A DNA stretch of 64,000 nt, taken from contig CAYZXS010000001.1 of the NCBI GenBank assembly GCA_964482495.1, positions 1-64,000 on the forward strand. The letters run 5' to 3'. The notes beneath the pieces were generated by a model. The model searched no databases. It worked only from the letters and a program-made list of their open reading frames with translations, and was not told where the DNA came from. Shown here piece after piece: positions 44,794 to 53,654 of the stretch (its first letter is position 1; each line of letters begins with the position of its first letter). The position numbers were made by a program, and so were the translations under genes. Origin of the DNA: J029 sp964482495 (GTDB lineage: Bacteria > Planctomycetota > UBA1135).

Positions 44794-46563
44794 TCAGTCG
44801 TCGAAGTCCATGCCGCCCGTCGGGGGGGCGGCCTCCTTCTTCTTCTCCTCGCCGGGCTTCTTGGCGCTGTGCTTGCTGGCGAAGCCATCCCACTGCTCGT
44901 CGTCGATCGAGAATTTCGAGACCCAGAAGTTGTACCAGTAGATCACGACCTTCTTGTTGAACAGCAGGCCCTCGTCGTACTCGGGAGTGCCGGGCTCGAG
45001 GATCTCGACGTCCTTCCAGCCGAAGTTGGTGCCCTGCCCGATCTCGACGATCAGGTTGTTGAGGCTATGGCACATGCCGATGCTGTCGTGGTCTGACCAG
45101 TCGGTCTCCAGCATGGCGTTGACGATCGCGGGGTAGGCGTCGCGGGTTCCCTCGACGAGCCGCTTGCCGGCCCGGGTCGATTGGGCGCCCTCATCGGCCA
45201 GGTAGAGCGCGGCGTCCTCGACGTAGCCGGCCCAGGTCTCGTCGTCGGTCTCGGACCACTGCTCGAGCGGCGGCACGAGTTCGAGCTTGAAGGAGTCAGG
45301 GAAGCGGTAGCCGCGCCAAGCGATCTCCTCGCCCGCGGCCGGCGGCGCCCACTCCGGATCCTCGCCGACCGGCTCCTGGGCCGGCGGCGGGGCGGCGGCT
45401 TCGGCGGCGGCTTCTTCGCCGCCGTTGGTGGCCTCAGCCGGTTGGGATTCGCCAGCTTCGCTGGTGCCCGGGTCGGCGGCGGCGGGCTCCGCGGCGCCGG
45501 CGCCAGGCTCACCGCTCGGGTCCTCGGCGACCGGGTCGGCCGCGCCTCCGGCGGGCGTGGTGTCTCCGGCGGTCTCGGCGGCTGCCGGGTCGGCGGCCGC
45601 GGTGGTGCCCGTCGGTTCTTGGGGCTGGTCCTTCGCGGCGACGAGGAAGAACCAGAGGCCGTATCCGATGCCGCCGAGGGCGATGACCGAGATCAGGGTC
45701 ATCAGGATCGGCGGACCCTTCTTGGCGTGGTGGTGGTGATGGTGGTGGCGCTCACCGCCGTCGTCCTCGCGGCCCTTGCGCTTGCTCGCGGCCTTGGGCC
45801 GGGCCGGCATCTTGCGGGCCGGGATGCCCTTGCCGACCGCCGCCGGGGCGGGCGTTTGGGGCGCGGCGTCGCCGGCCTTCTTGGCCTTGAGCTTGGCCAT
45901 CAGGTCGGCCGCCTTCTCCTTCTTGGCGCCGCTGTCCGAGGCGGGAGCGTCGTGGCCGTGGTCGGCCTTCTTGGCCTTGAGCTTGGCCATCAGGTCGGCG
46001 GCCTTGGCCGGGTCCTTCTTCGGGGCCTCGGCCTCAGCCGGCGGAGTCTCTGCCTTCCCCTCGGTGGCCGGGGCCGGGGCAGGCTTCGGAGGCGCCGGCT
46101 TCTTCGGGGCCGGAGGCTTCGGCGGCGCGGCCTTGGGGGCCGGCGGCTTGGGCGGAGCCGGCTTCTTGGGAGCGGGCGGCTTGGGCGGCGCCGCCTTCGG
46201 GGCGGGCGGCTTCGGCGGGGCCGGCTTCTTGGGCGGCGGAGGCTTCGGCGCCGGCTCGGCGGGCTTCGCCGGGGGCTCCGGCCTGGCCACAGTGCGGTCC
46301 ACTGGGGCGGCCGCGGCCGGCCGCTGGCCGTCGCCCTTGGGCTTGGCGTCACCGAGGGGAGTGGCGGTCAGGCCGGCTCCGGGCGGTTTCGGCGGAGCCG
46401 CTTCGGGAGCGGACTCCGGAGCCGGGGGCGGCGCCGCTTCGAGCGGCGGGATCTCCACTTCGCCGCCGCACTTGCGGCAACGGACCTTGGTCGCGGTCAC
46501 GGTGGGGGGGATGTTTCCGTACTGCGCACCGCAGCCGGTGCAGGTTCCGATTCTAGCGGTCAT
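44794..46563 (-). CDS. Zinc-ribbon membrane protein with Pro/Lys/Ala-rich repeats
   Basis: 589 residues. An N-terminal zinc ribbon has CTGC and CRKC (residues 8-33). A long Pro/Ala/Lys region follows with about three copies of a KPPAPKKPAPPKPPAPKAAP-type unit, two copies of KAADLMAKLKAKKA separated by about 20 residues, and a run of seven His. One membrane helix (ILMTLISVIALGGIGYGLWFF) precedes an Ala/Glu linker and a C-terminal globular domain of about 165 residues (SIGMCHSLNNLIVEIGQGTNFGW). I do not recognise that domain. It pairs with the upstream gene of the same layout. Confidence 0.65.
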   Translation of the reverse strand: MTARIGTCTGCGAQYGNIPPTVTATKVRCRKCGGEVEIPPLEAAPPPAPESAPEAAPPKPPGAGLTATPLGDAKPKGDGQRPAAAAPVDRTVARPEPPAKPAEPAPKPPPPKKPAPPKPPAPKAAPPKPPAPKKPAPPKPPAPKAAPPKPPAPKKPAPPKPAPAPATEGKAETPPAEAEAPKKDPAKAADLMAKLKAKKADHGHDAPASDSGAKKEKAADLMAKLKAKKAGDAAPQTPAPAAVGKGIPARKMPARPKAASKRKGREDDGGERHHHHHHHAKKGPPILMTLISVIALGGIGYGLWFFLVAAKDQPQEPTGTTAAADPAAAETAGDTTPAGGAADPVAEDPSGEPGAGAAEPAAADPGTSEAGESQPAEATNGGEEAAAEAAAPPPAQEPVGEDPEWAPPAAGEEIAWRGYRFPDSFKLELVPPLEQWSETDDETWAGYVEDAALYLADEGAQSTRAGKRLVEGTRDAYPAIVNAMLETDWSDHDSIGMCHSLNNLIVEIGQGTNFGWKDVEILEPGTPEYDEGLLFNKKVVIYWYNFWVSKFSIDDEQWDGFASKHSAKKPGEEKKKEAAPPTGGMDFDD

Positions 46564-46590
46564 CGATCAGGTCCTCGCGACGGGGATCGC

Positions 46591-46596
46591 ATTCTA
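46591..46596 (-). promoter_or_regulatory. -10-like hexamer TAGAAT before the zinc-ribbon gene at 46563
   Basis: Minus-strand TAGAAT lies 27 bases before the ATG in the 46-base gap between the two zinc-ribbon genes. A -35 element is not visible, so read-through from the upstream gene is equally possible. Confidence 0.35.
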
Positions 46597-46609
46597 CTCC
46601 TGCCTAAGC

Positions 46610-47851
46610 TCAGCGGCGGGTTCGTCCAGGCTTCTCCGGTTCCGGCGCCGGCGCCCCGGACTTCTCGACCCAGGCGTCCCAGCGCTTGCCCCAGGCCTTC
46701 CACCAGCCGAACCAGGCCTCGACCGCCTGCTGTTGCTTCTCGAGCAAGATGGCCGGCTTGTCCGGGTTGAGGTCGCGCATCGGGAAGCTGATCTGGCGGA
46801 AGCTGATGTCCTGGAGCATGCCGTGGATGATGGCGGCCTCCTCGGAGCGCTCCTTGGTTCCGTCGAGCGGGCGGGCGACGAATTCGTTGAGCAGCACGGG
46901 GATGGCCGGGTGGCCCTTCTTGATCAGATCCCGCTTGGCGGTCTTGCTCTCGAGGCCGCTCTCGGCCATCGCCAGCAGGAACATCTCGCGCATGGCGGCC
47001 GCCTCCTCCTCGGTGGTGCCTTCGACCAGGTCGACGGCTTCGATCACGCCGCGCATCTGGAGCCCGCCGCCCTGGGTCTCGACGAAGCCCGTGGCGGGCT
47101 TCTTCTTGGCGTCCTCGTCCACCTCCTCGGCCGGCTTCTCGACCTCGAAGGCGTAGGAGCGGATCTTCCAGATCCCATCGACTTGGGCGGTCTGGAACTT
47201 CCACAGCATCTCCGGCTGGTCCTCGCTGCGCAGCGTCACCTCGGCGGTGTCGTAGACCGAGCCGGCGAAGCTGGCCCGGACCAGCTTGCGCTCGGCGTAG
47301 CGGCGGAGCTCGGGCTCCTCGAGCAGGCGCTTGGCCAGCTCCTGGCCGTAGCGGCTCTGGTCGGCGCCCAGCACGCTGGTCCACTTGCGGCCGTCCGGCT
47401 GCTCGCGCTCGAACCAGGTCCTGAGGTCGAGCAGGCTGCGCAGCTGGTTGTCGTTGTAGCTCGTCAACGCCGACTGGAGCTGGCGCGCGGGGCGGGTGGC
47501 CGGGTGGTCGAAGGGGTCGACGGTGGCCTCGGCCGGCCCGGTGGTCCCGGCGGGCTTGGTGGAGTTGGCGCTCTGCTCCTTGCCGCCGCCGCCCTCGTCC
47601 GCGCCACCCTGGATCAGCGCCCAGGCGCCGATGGTGATCGCGAGCGCGACCACCAGGACGACATAGGGCGTGGGGTTGGTCTTCTTCTTGGTCGGCCGCT
47701 TGCGCTGGCGCTTGGTCGGCTCGTGGCCCGCGGCGGCGGCCGGCTTCGCCAGGAAGGCGCTGCCGCACTTGGGGCACTTGACCTTAGAATGAAGCTTCTC
47801 CTCGGGGAGCTTCAGGTGGACTTGGCAATGGGGGCACTGGGTCGAAGACAT
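46610..47851 (-). CDS. Zinc-ribbon membrane protein
   Basis: 413 residues. The N-terminus has a zinc ribbon of MJ0042 type (CPHC and CPKC, residues 6-30). A basic linker (KRQRKRPTKKKTNP), one membrane helix (PYVVLVVALAITIGAWALI) and an extracytoplasmic part of about 300 residues follow. The last region is helical and repeats-like (LIKKGHPAIPVLLNEFVARPLDG), which may be HEAT-like. The same plan as its downstream neighbour suggests related functions. Minus-strand TATCCT lies at 47872-47867, 15 bases before the ATG. No function is known. Confidence 0.65.
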   Translation of the reverse strand: MSSTQCPHCQVHLKLPEEKLHSKVKCPKCGSAFLAKPAAAAGHEPTKRQRKRPTKKKTNPTPYVVLVVALAITIGAWALIQGGADEGGGGKEQSANSTKPAGTTGPAEATVDPFDHPATRPARQLQSALTSYNDNQLRSLLDLRTWFEREQPDGRKWTSVLGADQSRYGQELAKRLLEEPELRRYAERKLVRASFAGSVYDTAEVTLRSEDQPEMLWKFQTAQVDGIWKIRSYAFEVEKPAEEVDEDAKKKPATGFVETQGGGLQMRGVIEAVDLVEGTTEEEAAAMREMFLLAMAESGLESKTAKRDLIKKGHPAIPVLLNEFVARPLDGTKERSEEAAIIHGMLQDISFRQISFPMRDLNPDKPAILLEKQQQAVEAWFGWWKAWGKRWDAWVEKSGAPAPEPEKPGRTRR

Positions 47852-47901
47852 GGCGATCTGGTCCGCAGGATAGCCGTCTGACGGGCCGGGGTAGCGATCC
47901 C

Positions 47902-49878
47902 TTGAGTCAGCCTTTCCGTCTCATCAGCGACTTCCAGCCCCGGGGGGACCAGCCCGGGGCCATCGACGCCCTGACAACGGGCTTCCAGGCCCCGGGTTCA
48001 CGCCAGGTGCTGCTGGGGGTGACCGGCTCGGGCAAGACCTTCACCTTGGCCCACGTCATCCAGCGGCTGCAGGTGCCGACCCTGCTGATCGCGCCCAACA
48101 AGACCCTGGCCAGCCAGCTCTACGGGGAGATGCGGGAGCTGTTCCCCGAGAACGCGGTCGAGTACTTCGTCTCCTACTACGACTACTACCAACCCGAGGC
48201 CTACCTGCCGGGCAGCGACACCTACATCGAGAAGGACGCGCGCATCAACGAGCAGATCGACCGGATGCGCAACGCCGCCACCGCCAGCCTGCTCGAGCGG
48301 CGGGACGTGATCGTGGTCGCCAGCGTCTCCTGCATCTACGGCTTGGGCGACCCCGAGACCTACCGCGGCCTGGCCCTGACCATCGAGCGCGGGGCGACGA
48401 TGCGGCGCGAGGAGCTGGTGCGCGGCCTGGTCCGGACCCAGCACACCCGCGGCGAGGTCGACTTCCGCCCCGGCAGCTTCCGCGTCCGCGGCGCGGCCGT
48501 CGAGGTGTGGCCGATCCACGAGCAGGAGCGGATCCTGTCGGTCGAGCTGGACGGCGACCGCGTCGACTCGATCCTGCGCTGCGACCCGCTCACCGGCGAG
48601 ATCCTGGACGAGCTGCCGGCGGCGGTGGTCTACCCGGTCGGCCACTACGTGCAGCCAGAGGAGAAGCTGCCGATGGCCCGTCGCGGCATCCGCGACGAGC
48701 TCGACCGCCGGCTGCTGGCGCTGCGCAAGGACCAGAAGGAGATCGAGGCCGAGCGGCTCGAGCGCCGGGTCATGGCCGACCTCGAGGACCTCGAGGAGCT
48801 GGGCTTCTGCCCCGGCATCGAGAACTACTCGCGCCATCTCGAGGGCCGGGCGCCGGGGCAGCCGCCCTTCACGCTGCTGCACTACTTCCCCAAGGACTTC
48901 CTGTGCGTGCTCGACGAGAGCCACGTCAGCCTGCCCCAGCTCTACGCCATGGTGAAGAGCGACGGCGCCCGCAAGCGCAACCTGGTCGACTACGGCTTCC
49001 GTCTGCCCTCGGCGGTCGACAACCGGCCGTTGCGGGAGGAGGAGTACGAGGGCTTGGTGGGGCGAGTGCTCTACGTCTCGGCGACGCCCGCCGACCGCGA
49101 ACTGCGGCTGGCTCCGGGGCGGCCGGTGGAGCAGATCGTGCGACCGACCGGCCTGCTCGACCCGGTGGTCGACGTGCTTCCGGCCCGGGGCCAAGTGGAA
49201 GACGCGCTCAAGCAGGCCGGGCAAGCGGTCCGCGACGGCTTCCGGGTGCTCGTGACGACCTTGACCAAGCGCAGCGCCGAGGACCTGACGGAGTTCCTGC
49301 AGGAGAGCGGGCTGCGGGCCCGCTACCTGCACTCCGACATCGACACCCTGGAGCGCTCGGAGCTGCTGCGGGACCTGCGGCTCGGGGTCTTCGACGTGCT
49401 GGTGGGGATCAACTTGCTGCGCGAGGGCCTGGATCTGCCCGAGGTGTCGCTGGTCCTGGTCCTCGACGCCGACCGCGAGGGCTTCCTGCGCTCGACCACC
49501 TCGCTGGTCCAGACCTGCGGCCGTGCGGCGCGCAACGAGCGCGGCCGGGTGGTGCTCTACGCGGACGCGGTCACCAAGTCGATGCAGGCGGCCATCGACG
49601 AGGCGGACCGGCGGCGCGGCATCCAGCAGGCCTACAACCAGGCGCACGGCATCGTGCCGCGCACCGTGCGCAAGAAGATCACCAGCTCGCTGGCCGGCGC
49701 GCTCGAGCAGCAAGAGGGCGGCGAGGGACTGCACGAGGAGCTGGCGGACCTGGACCAGAAGCTGGCCGGGCTGCGCAAGCAGATGCTGGCCGCGGCCTCC
49801 GAGCTGGACTTCGAGAACGCCATCCGGCTGCGGGACGAGATCCGGCGGCTGGAGGCCCTGCAGCTGGAGCTGGCGTGA
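47902..49878 (+). CDS. uvrB: Excinuclease ABC subunit B
   Basis: 658 residues from a TTG start that places FRLISDFQPRGDQPGAI at the family N-terminus. Motifs are Walker A GVTGSGKT, the beta-hairpin EYFVSYYDYYQPEAYLP, DESHV, helicase motif VGINLLREGLDLPEVSLV with AADREGFLRS-like DADREGFLRS, and the C-terminal UvrC-binding UVR motif (LRKQMLAAASELDFENAIRLRDEI). It verifies DNA damage after UvrA and loads UvrC. uvrC overlaps it directly (GTGA). uvrA is not in the window. Confidence 0.95.
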   Translation: MSQPFRLISDFQPRGDQPGAIDALTTGFQAPGSRQVLLGVTGSGKTFTLAHVIQRLQVPTLLIAPNKTLASQLYGEMRELFPENAVEYFVSYYDYYQPEAYLPGSDTYIEKDARINEQIDRMRNAATASLLERRDVIVVASVSCIYGLGDPETYRGLALTIERGATMRREELVRGLVRTQHTRGEVDFRPGSFRVRGAAVEVWPIHEQERILSVELDGDRVDSILRCDPLTGEILDELPAAVVYPVGHYVQPEEKLPMARRGIRDELDRRLLALRKDQKEIEAERLERRVMADLEDLEELGFCPGIENYSRHLEGRAPGQPPFTLLHYFPKDFLCVLDESHVSLPQLYAMVKSDGARKRNLVDYGFRLPSAVDNRPLREEEYEGLVGRVLYVSATPADRELRLAPGRPVEQIVRPTGLLDPVVDVLPARGQVEDALKQAGQAVRDGFRVLVTTLTKRSAEDLTEFLQESGLRARYLHSDIDTLERSELLRDLRLGVFDVLVGINLLREGLDLPEVSLVLVLDADREGFLRSTTSLVQTCGRAARNERGRVVLYADAVTKSMQAAIDEADRRRGIQQAYNQAHGIVPRTVRKKITSSLAGALEQQEGGEGLHEELADLDQKLAGLRKQMLAAASELDFENAIRLRDEIRRLEALQLELA

Positions 49879-51683
49879 GCGCGGCGGCGCGGGCCTTCGA
49901 CGAGCAGCTGCGCACCGCGCCGCTGCGGCCCGGCTGCTACTTGTTCCGCGACCGCGCCGGCAAGGTCCTCTACGTCGGCAAGGCGCGCGAGCTGCGGCGG
50001 CGGGTGCAGGTCTATCGCCGCGCCGGCGCCGACGGCCGGGCCCGGCTGGCGGAGCTGCTCGACCACGCGGCCGAGGCCGAGTTCTTCGTCACCGACAGCG
50101 AGAAGGAGGCCATCCTGCTCGAGGACCGGCTGGTCAAGCTCCACCAGCCGCCGCTGAACGTGCTGCTGAAGGACGACAAGTCCTTCCTGCTGATCCAGCT
50201 CGACACCCGGCACCGCTGGGCGCGATTGAACCTGGCGCGGGGCAAGCGCCGCGGCGCCGGCGAGTTCTTCGGGCCCTATCCCAGCGCCGGCGCCGCCCGC
50301 CGGGCCAAGCGGCTGCTGCAGCAGGCCTTCGGCCTGCGCGACTGCAGCGACCACACCTTGGCCAACCGCTCTCGGGCCTGCCTCAAGCACGCCATCGGGC
50401 TGTGCAGCGCGCCTTGCGTCGACGCCGTCGCGGCCGCTGACTATGCCGCGGCCTTGGACGGCGCCCGGGAGGTGCTGGGCGGCAAGGTGGGCCAGCGCAT
50501 CGTCACCGAGCGCCAGCGCATGGCGGCGGCATCGGAGCGCCAGGAGTACGAGACGGCGCTGCGGGCCCGGGACCGGATCGTGGCGCTGGAGGCGCTGGCA
50601 GCCCCCCAGAAGGTGCGCCTGGCGGCCGACCGGGACTTCGACGTCCTCGGGATCGACGAGCGCGGCCACTTCGCCGCCCTGGAGTACCGGGAGGGCGACT
50701 GGATCGGCAGCCGCAAGGGCGCGCTGCCGCTGATGGAGGAGCCCTCGGCCGCGGTCAGCCAGCTCCTGTCCGCGCTCTACCGCGGCCCGGACCGGGAGAT
50801 CCCGCCCGAGATCCTGGTCGGCGCGATGCCCGAGGAGGCCGACGGCATCGAAGCCTGGCTGGGCGACCGGGCCGGCCACCGGGTACGCTTGCGGGCTCCC
50901 GTGCGGGGGGAGAAGCGGGCCCTGGTGCGGATGGCCGAGAGCAACGCCCGGGCCCAGCGCGGCGAGCGCGGCAGCTCCCCCTGGCCGGTGGTGGCGGAGC
51001 GCCTCGGGGTGCTGACGCGGCAGCCGCCGCCGGCGGTGGTGGACTGCATCGACGTCAGCCACCTGCAGGGGAAGGAGCGGGTGGCCTCGAAGGTGCGCTT
51101 CGTCGAGGGCAAGGCCGACCGGGGCCACTACCGCCGGTACTTGGTCGGCGGCGGCGAGGGCAACGACGACTTCGCCGCCATGAACGAGGTCGTGGGCCGG
51201 GTCCTGGACCGCGCCGACGAGGAGGGGCTGGCCGACCTGATCATGCTCGACGGCGGCAAGCTGCAGCTCGACGCCGGGGCGCGGGCGGCCGCGGAGGCCG
51301 GGCGGCAGGCGCCGCTGGCGGCCCTGGCCAAGGCCCGCAAGGGCCGCGGCCCGGTCGCCGCCGAGGAGCGGCTGTTCCTGCCCGGCCGCGAGGCGGCGGT
51401 GATCCTGGAGCGCGGCAGCCCCGAGCGGCTGTTCCTGGAGCGGATCCGCGACGAGGCCCACCGCTTCGCCATCAGCTACCACCGCCGCCGGCGCGAAAAC
51501 GTCCGCCTGGTGCTGGAGGAGGTCCCCGGCGTCGGCCCCGCGAAGCGCAAGCAGCTGCTCGACCACTGCCGCGGCGACCTCCGAGCCTTGGCCGCGGCGC
51601 CGACCGCCGAGCTCGCCGCCCTGCCCGGCATGACCCAGGCCCTCGCCGAAGCCGTCCAGGACCACCTCCGGCGCAGCCTCTAG
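49875..51683 (+). CDS. uvrC: Excinuclease ABC subunit C
   Basis: 602 residues from the GTG at 49875, overlapping the uvrB stop. It has the GIY-YIG nuclease (PGCYLFRDRAGKVLYVGKARELRRRV, residues about 17-95), a Cys pair in the linker (CLKHAIGLCSAPC), the UVR motif (ASERQEYETALRARDRI) and the RNase H-like endonuclease (CIDVSHLQGKERVAS, LIMLDGGKLQL). Tandem helix-hairpin-helix motifs end it (VPGVGPAKRKQLLDH, LPGMTQALAEAV). It cuts on both sides of a lesion. The coupling to uvrB is unusual in many genomes but natural for function. Confidence 0.95.
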   Translation: MSAAARAFDEQLRTAPLRPGCYLFRDRAGKVLYVGKARELRRRVQVYRRAGADGRARLAELLDHAAEAEFFVTDSEKEAILLEDRLVKLHQPPLNVLLKDDKSFLLIQLDTRHRWARLNLARGKRRGAGEFFGPYPSAGAARRAKRLLQQAFGLRDCSDHTLANRSRACLKHAIGLCSAPCVDAVAAADYAAALDGAREVLGGKVGQRIVTERQRMAAASERQEYETALRARDRIVALEALAAPQKVRLAADRDFDVLGIDERGHFAALEYREGDWIGSRKGALPLMEEPSAAVSQLLSALYRGPDREIPPEILVGAMPEEADGIEAWLGDRAGHRVRLRAPVRGEKRALVRMAESNARAQRGERGSSPWPVVAERLGVLTRQPPPAVVDCIDVSHLQGKERVASKVRFVEGKADRGHYRRYLVGGGEGNDDFAAMNEVVGRVLDRADEEGLADLIMLDGGKLQLDAGARAAAEAGRQAPLAALAKARKGRGPVAAEERLFLPGREAAVILERGSPERLFLERIRDEAHRFAISYHRRRRENVRLVLEEVPGVGPAKRKQLLDHCRGDLRALAAAPTAELAALPGMTQALAEAVQDHLRRSL

Positions 51684-51734
51684 GAGTCGATGGGAGGTGG
51701 TGAGACGGTGGTGATCCGGACACCCTTCTTCCCC

Positions 51735-52670
51735 TCAGCCGCGCGGGTGGTGGAGGCGGTGGGCGGATTGGAGCTCATCGACGTCGACGTGGGTGTAGCG
51801 CTCGGTGGTGCGGAGGTCGGCGTGGCCGAGGAATTCTTGGACCGAGCGCAGGTCGCCGCCGCCGGCCAGGAGGTGGGTGGCGCAGGAGTGGCGCAGGGTG
51901 TGGGGGTGGACCTCCACCGGCAGCTCGGCGGCCTGGGCCCAGCGTCGGACCACCCGCCAGGCGCGGTGGCGGTCGAGCGGGCCGCCGCTCTTGCTGAGCA
52001 GGACGAAGGGGGAGCGGCCCGGTCGGCTCGGCCTGCCGAGCTGCAACCAGCGCTCCAGTCGCTCCCGGGCGCGGCCGCCGAAGGGGACCAGGCGCTCCTT
52101 CCCGCCCTTCCCGGTGACGCGGAGCAGCCCCGGCCCTTCCTCGCCGCCGACCCGAAGGGAGAGGTCGGCCAGGCGCAGCCCGCAGGCCTCGCTGACCCGC
52201 AGTCCGCCTCCGTAGAGCATCGCCAGCAGGGCCCGGTCGCGCTGGCCGCACCAGCCCTCCTCCGGCGGGGCGTCGAGCAGCCGCAGGGCCTGCTCGACCC
52301 CCAGGACCGCCGGCAGGCGCTGCCACAGGTGCAGCTTGCCGCCGCTGCGGGTCGGATCCCGGCCCTCCAGGCGTCCCTCGGCCCTCAGGAAGCGGAAGAG
52401 GCCCCGGAGGGCCGCCAGCAGCCGGGCCTGGGTGGCCGGGGCGGCGCCCTCGGTCCGGACCCCGGCCAGGATCGAGGCCACCTCGCCGGGGCCGGCCTCC
52501 AGCCAGCTGTCGCAGCCGGCCTCCAGGAGCAGGGCTGCAGCCTTGTCCAGATCTCGCCGATAAGCGGAAACGGTGTTCCGGCTCAGCCCGGCCTCGCCGG
52601 CCAGCGAGGCCAGCCACTCCTCGGCCTGGGCCCGGAGACCATCCAGACGTTGACCACCGATTTCCGTCAT
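51735..52670 (-). CDS. Tyrosine recombinase of XerC/XerD type
   Basis: 311 residues from the ATG at 52670; an upstream ATG at 52694 is possible. The N-terminal SAM-like domain starts AEEWLASLAGEAGLSRNTVSAYRRDL. The catalytic domain has the Arg of GGGLRVSEACGLRLADL, Lys in VTGKGGKERLVP, HPHTLRHSCATHLLAGG with His-x-x-Arg, and the tyrosine in TTERYTHVDVDELQSAHRLHHPR. The ending is typical of chromosome-dimer resolving Xer proteins. No attachment sites or phage genes are near, so a housekeeping role is likely. Whether it is XerC or XerD cannot be decided. Confidence 0.88.
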   Translation of the reverse strand: MTEIGGQRLDGLRAQAEEWLASLAGEAGLSRNTVSAYRRDLDKAAALLLEAGCDSWLEAGPGEVASILAGVRTEGAAPATQARLLAALRGLFRFLRAEGRLEGRDPTRSGGKLHLWQRLPAVLGVEQALRLLDAPPEEGWCGQRDRALLAMLYGGGLRVSEACGLRLADLSLRVGGEEGPGLLRVTGKGGKERLVPFGGRARERLERWLQLGRPSRPGRSPFVLLSKSGGPLDRHRAWRVVRRWAQAAELPVEVHPHTLRHSCATHLLAGGGDLRSVQEFLGHADLRTTERYTHVDVDELQSAHRLHHPRG

Positions 52671-52679
52671 CCGTAGAAT
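52650..52679 (+). promoter_or_regulatory. Sigma-70-type promoter for the DksA-like gene (TTGACC-N18-TAGAAT)
   Basis: TTGACC (52650-52655) and TAGAAT (52674-52679) are 18 bases apart and overlap the first codons of the divergent recombinase gene. The leader to the ATG at 52718 is about 32 bases. Confidence 0.58.
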
Positions 52680-52717
52680 GTTCGGCCCCCCCACGGGACC
52701 GCCACCAGCATAGGACG

Positions 52718-53092
52718 ATGCCGAAGCTCTCCAAAACCGAGCTCAAGAAACACCGAAGCCACTTGCTGGCGCTGCTCAAGCGCCTGGGGATGAAGATCGA
52801 GCACATGGAAGACTCCGTGCTCCGTGGCGACTCCGAGACCTCCGCCGACGAGGTCGACGAATTCGGCTCCGACAGCTACCACCAGGAATTCCAGGTCGGG
52901 CTGATCGAGAACGAGGACGAGATCCGCCAGCTCGTGACCAACGCCCTAAAGCGCATCGACGCCGGCAAGTTCGGCAGCTGCGAGGCTTGCACCGAGGCGA
53001 TCCCGGAGCGGCGCCTGGACGCCCTGCCCTACGCCCGCTACTGCGTCAGCTGCCAGGAGAAGTCGGAGAACGGCGAGCTCGTTGAAGACTGA
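52718..53092 (+). CDS. DksA/TraR-type zinc-finger protein
   Basis: 124 residues. The N-terminal 80 residues form a helical coiled-coil (LSKTELKKHRSHLLALLKRLG, ENEDEIRQLVTNALKRIDAGKFG). The C4 zinc finger has CEACTEAIPERRLDALPYARYCVSC, spaced as in the DksA/TraR family, which binds the RNA polymerase secondary channel. The acidic tip motif of E. coli DksA is not clearly present, so it may be a general DksA-like regulator. It overlaps lspA by 11 bases, an arrangement also seen in other phyla. Confidence 0.88.
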   Translation: MPKLSKTELKKHRSHLLALLKRLGMKIEHMEDSVLRGDSETSADEVDEFGSDSYHQEFQVGLIENEDEIRQLVTNALKRIDAGKFGSCEACTEAIPERRLDALPYARYCVSCQEKSENGELVED

Positions 53093-53654
53093 CCCCGAAG
53101 CGGTGGACGGCGGCGCGCCCGGCCTCGAACGCGGCGGCCTGCTCCGTCCGGTGTTCTGGGTCGCCGTGATCCTCCTGGTCGCCGCCGACCTGCTCAGCAA
53201 GGCCTGGATCTGGGGCAACGTCGAGGGCGAGCAGTTCGTGGCCGGCGAGTGGCTGTCGGTCCTCAAGGTCTACAACCCGGGCGGCGTCTTCGGCATGTTC
53301 CAGGACTTCACCCTGCCGCTGACCCTGGTCCGGATCGTCGCCGTCGGCATCATCCTGTGGCTGGTGTCGCTGCAGCCGCGGTCGAACCGGGTCGGGACCG
53401 CGACCCTGGCGCTGCTGCTGGCCGGAGCGGTCGGCAACCTCTACGACAACCTCGGCCGCTGGACCGGCTGGGTGAACGTCGAGCGCGAGCAGTACCTCGG
53501 CGCGGTGCGCGACTTCATCAAGGTCGACCTCGGCTTCTGGCCGTTGGACCCTTGGCCGGTGTTCAACTTCGCCGACAGCTGCATCAGCGTCGGCTTCGTG
53601 CTGCTGGTCCTGGGCGTGGCCAAGATCCAGATCCAGCGCCAGGAGCCCGCCTGA
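53082..53654 (+). CDS. lspA: Lipoprotein signal peptidase (signal peptidase II)
   Basis: 190 residues from a TTG that overlaps the previous gene. Four membrane helices are evident. Conserved family motifs are VYNPGGVFGMF, LLAGAVGNLYDNLGRW (catalytic Asp) and WPVFNFADSCISVGFVLL (second catalytic Asp), preceded by VRDFIKVDLGFW. It cleaves signal peptides from prolipoproteins after diacylglyceryl transfer, relevant to the DUF1573 lipoprotein here. The ATGA-like TGATG overlap with pyrD implies a shared transcript. Confidence 0.92.
   Translation: MKTDPEAVDGGAPGLERGGLLRPVFWVAVILLVAADLLSKAWIWGNVEGEQFVAGEWLSVLKVYNPGGVFGMFQDFTLPLTLVRIVAVGIILWLVSLQPRSNRVGTATLALLLAGAVGNLYDNLGRWTGWVNVEREQYLGAVRDFIKVDLGFWPLDPWPVFNFADSCISVGFVLLVLGVAKIQIQRQEPA

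Noticed and set aside
46076..46240. Tandem repeats that could suggest a CRISPR or satellite array
   Set aside because: The repeats are in frame and encode the Pro/Lys/Ala units of the zinc-ribbon protein; there are no spacers.
47783..47790. TAGAAT inside the zinc-ribbon gene as a promoter
   Set aside because: It lies in coding sequence on the opposite strand, with no nearby gene start or -35 element.
51735..52670. Integrase marking a mobile element
   Set aside because: A single Xer-type recombinase between housekeeping genes, with no tRNA-end duplication, cargo genes or composition shift.
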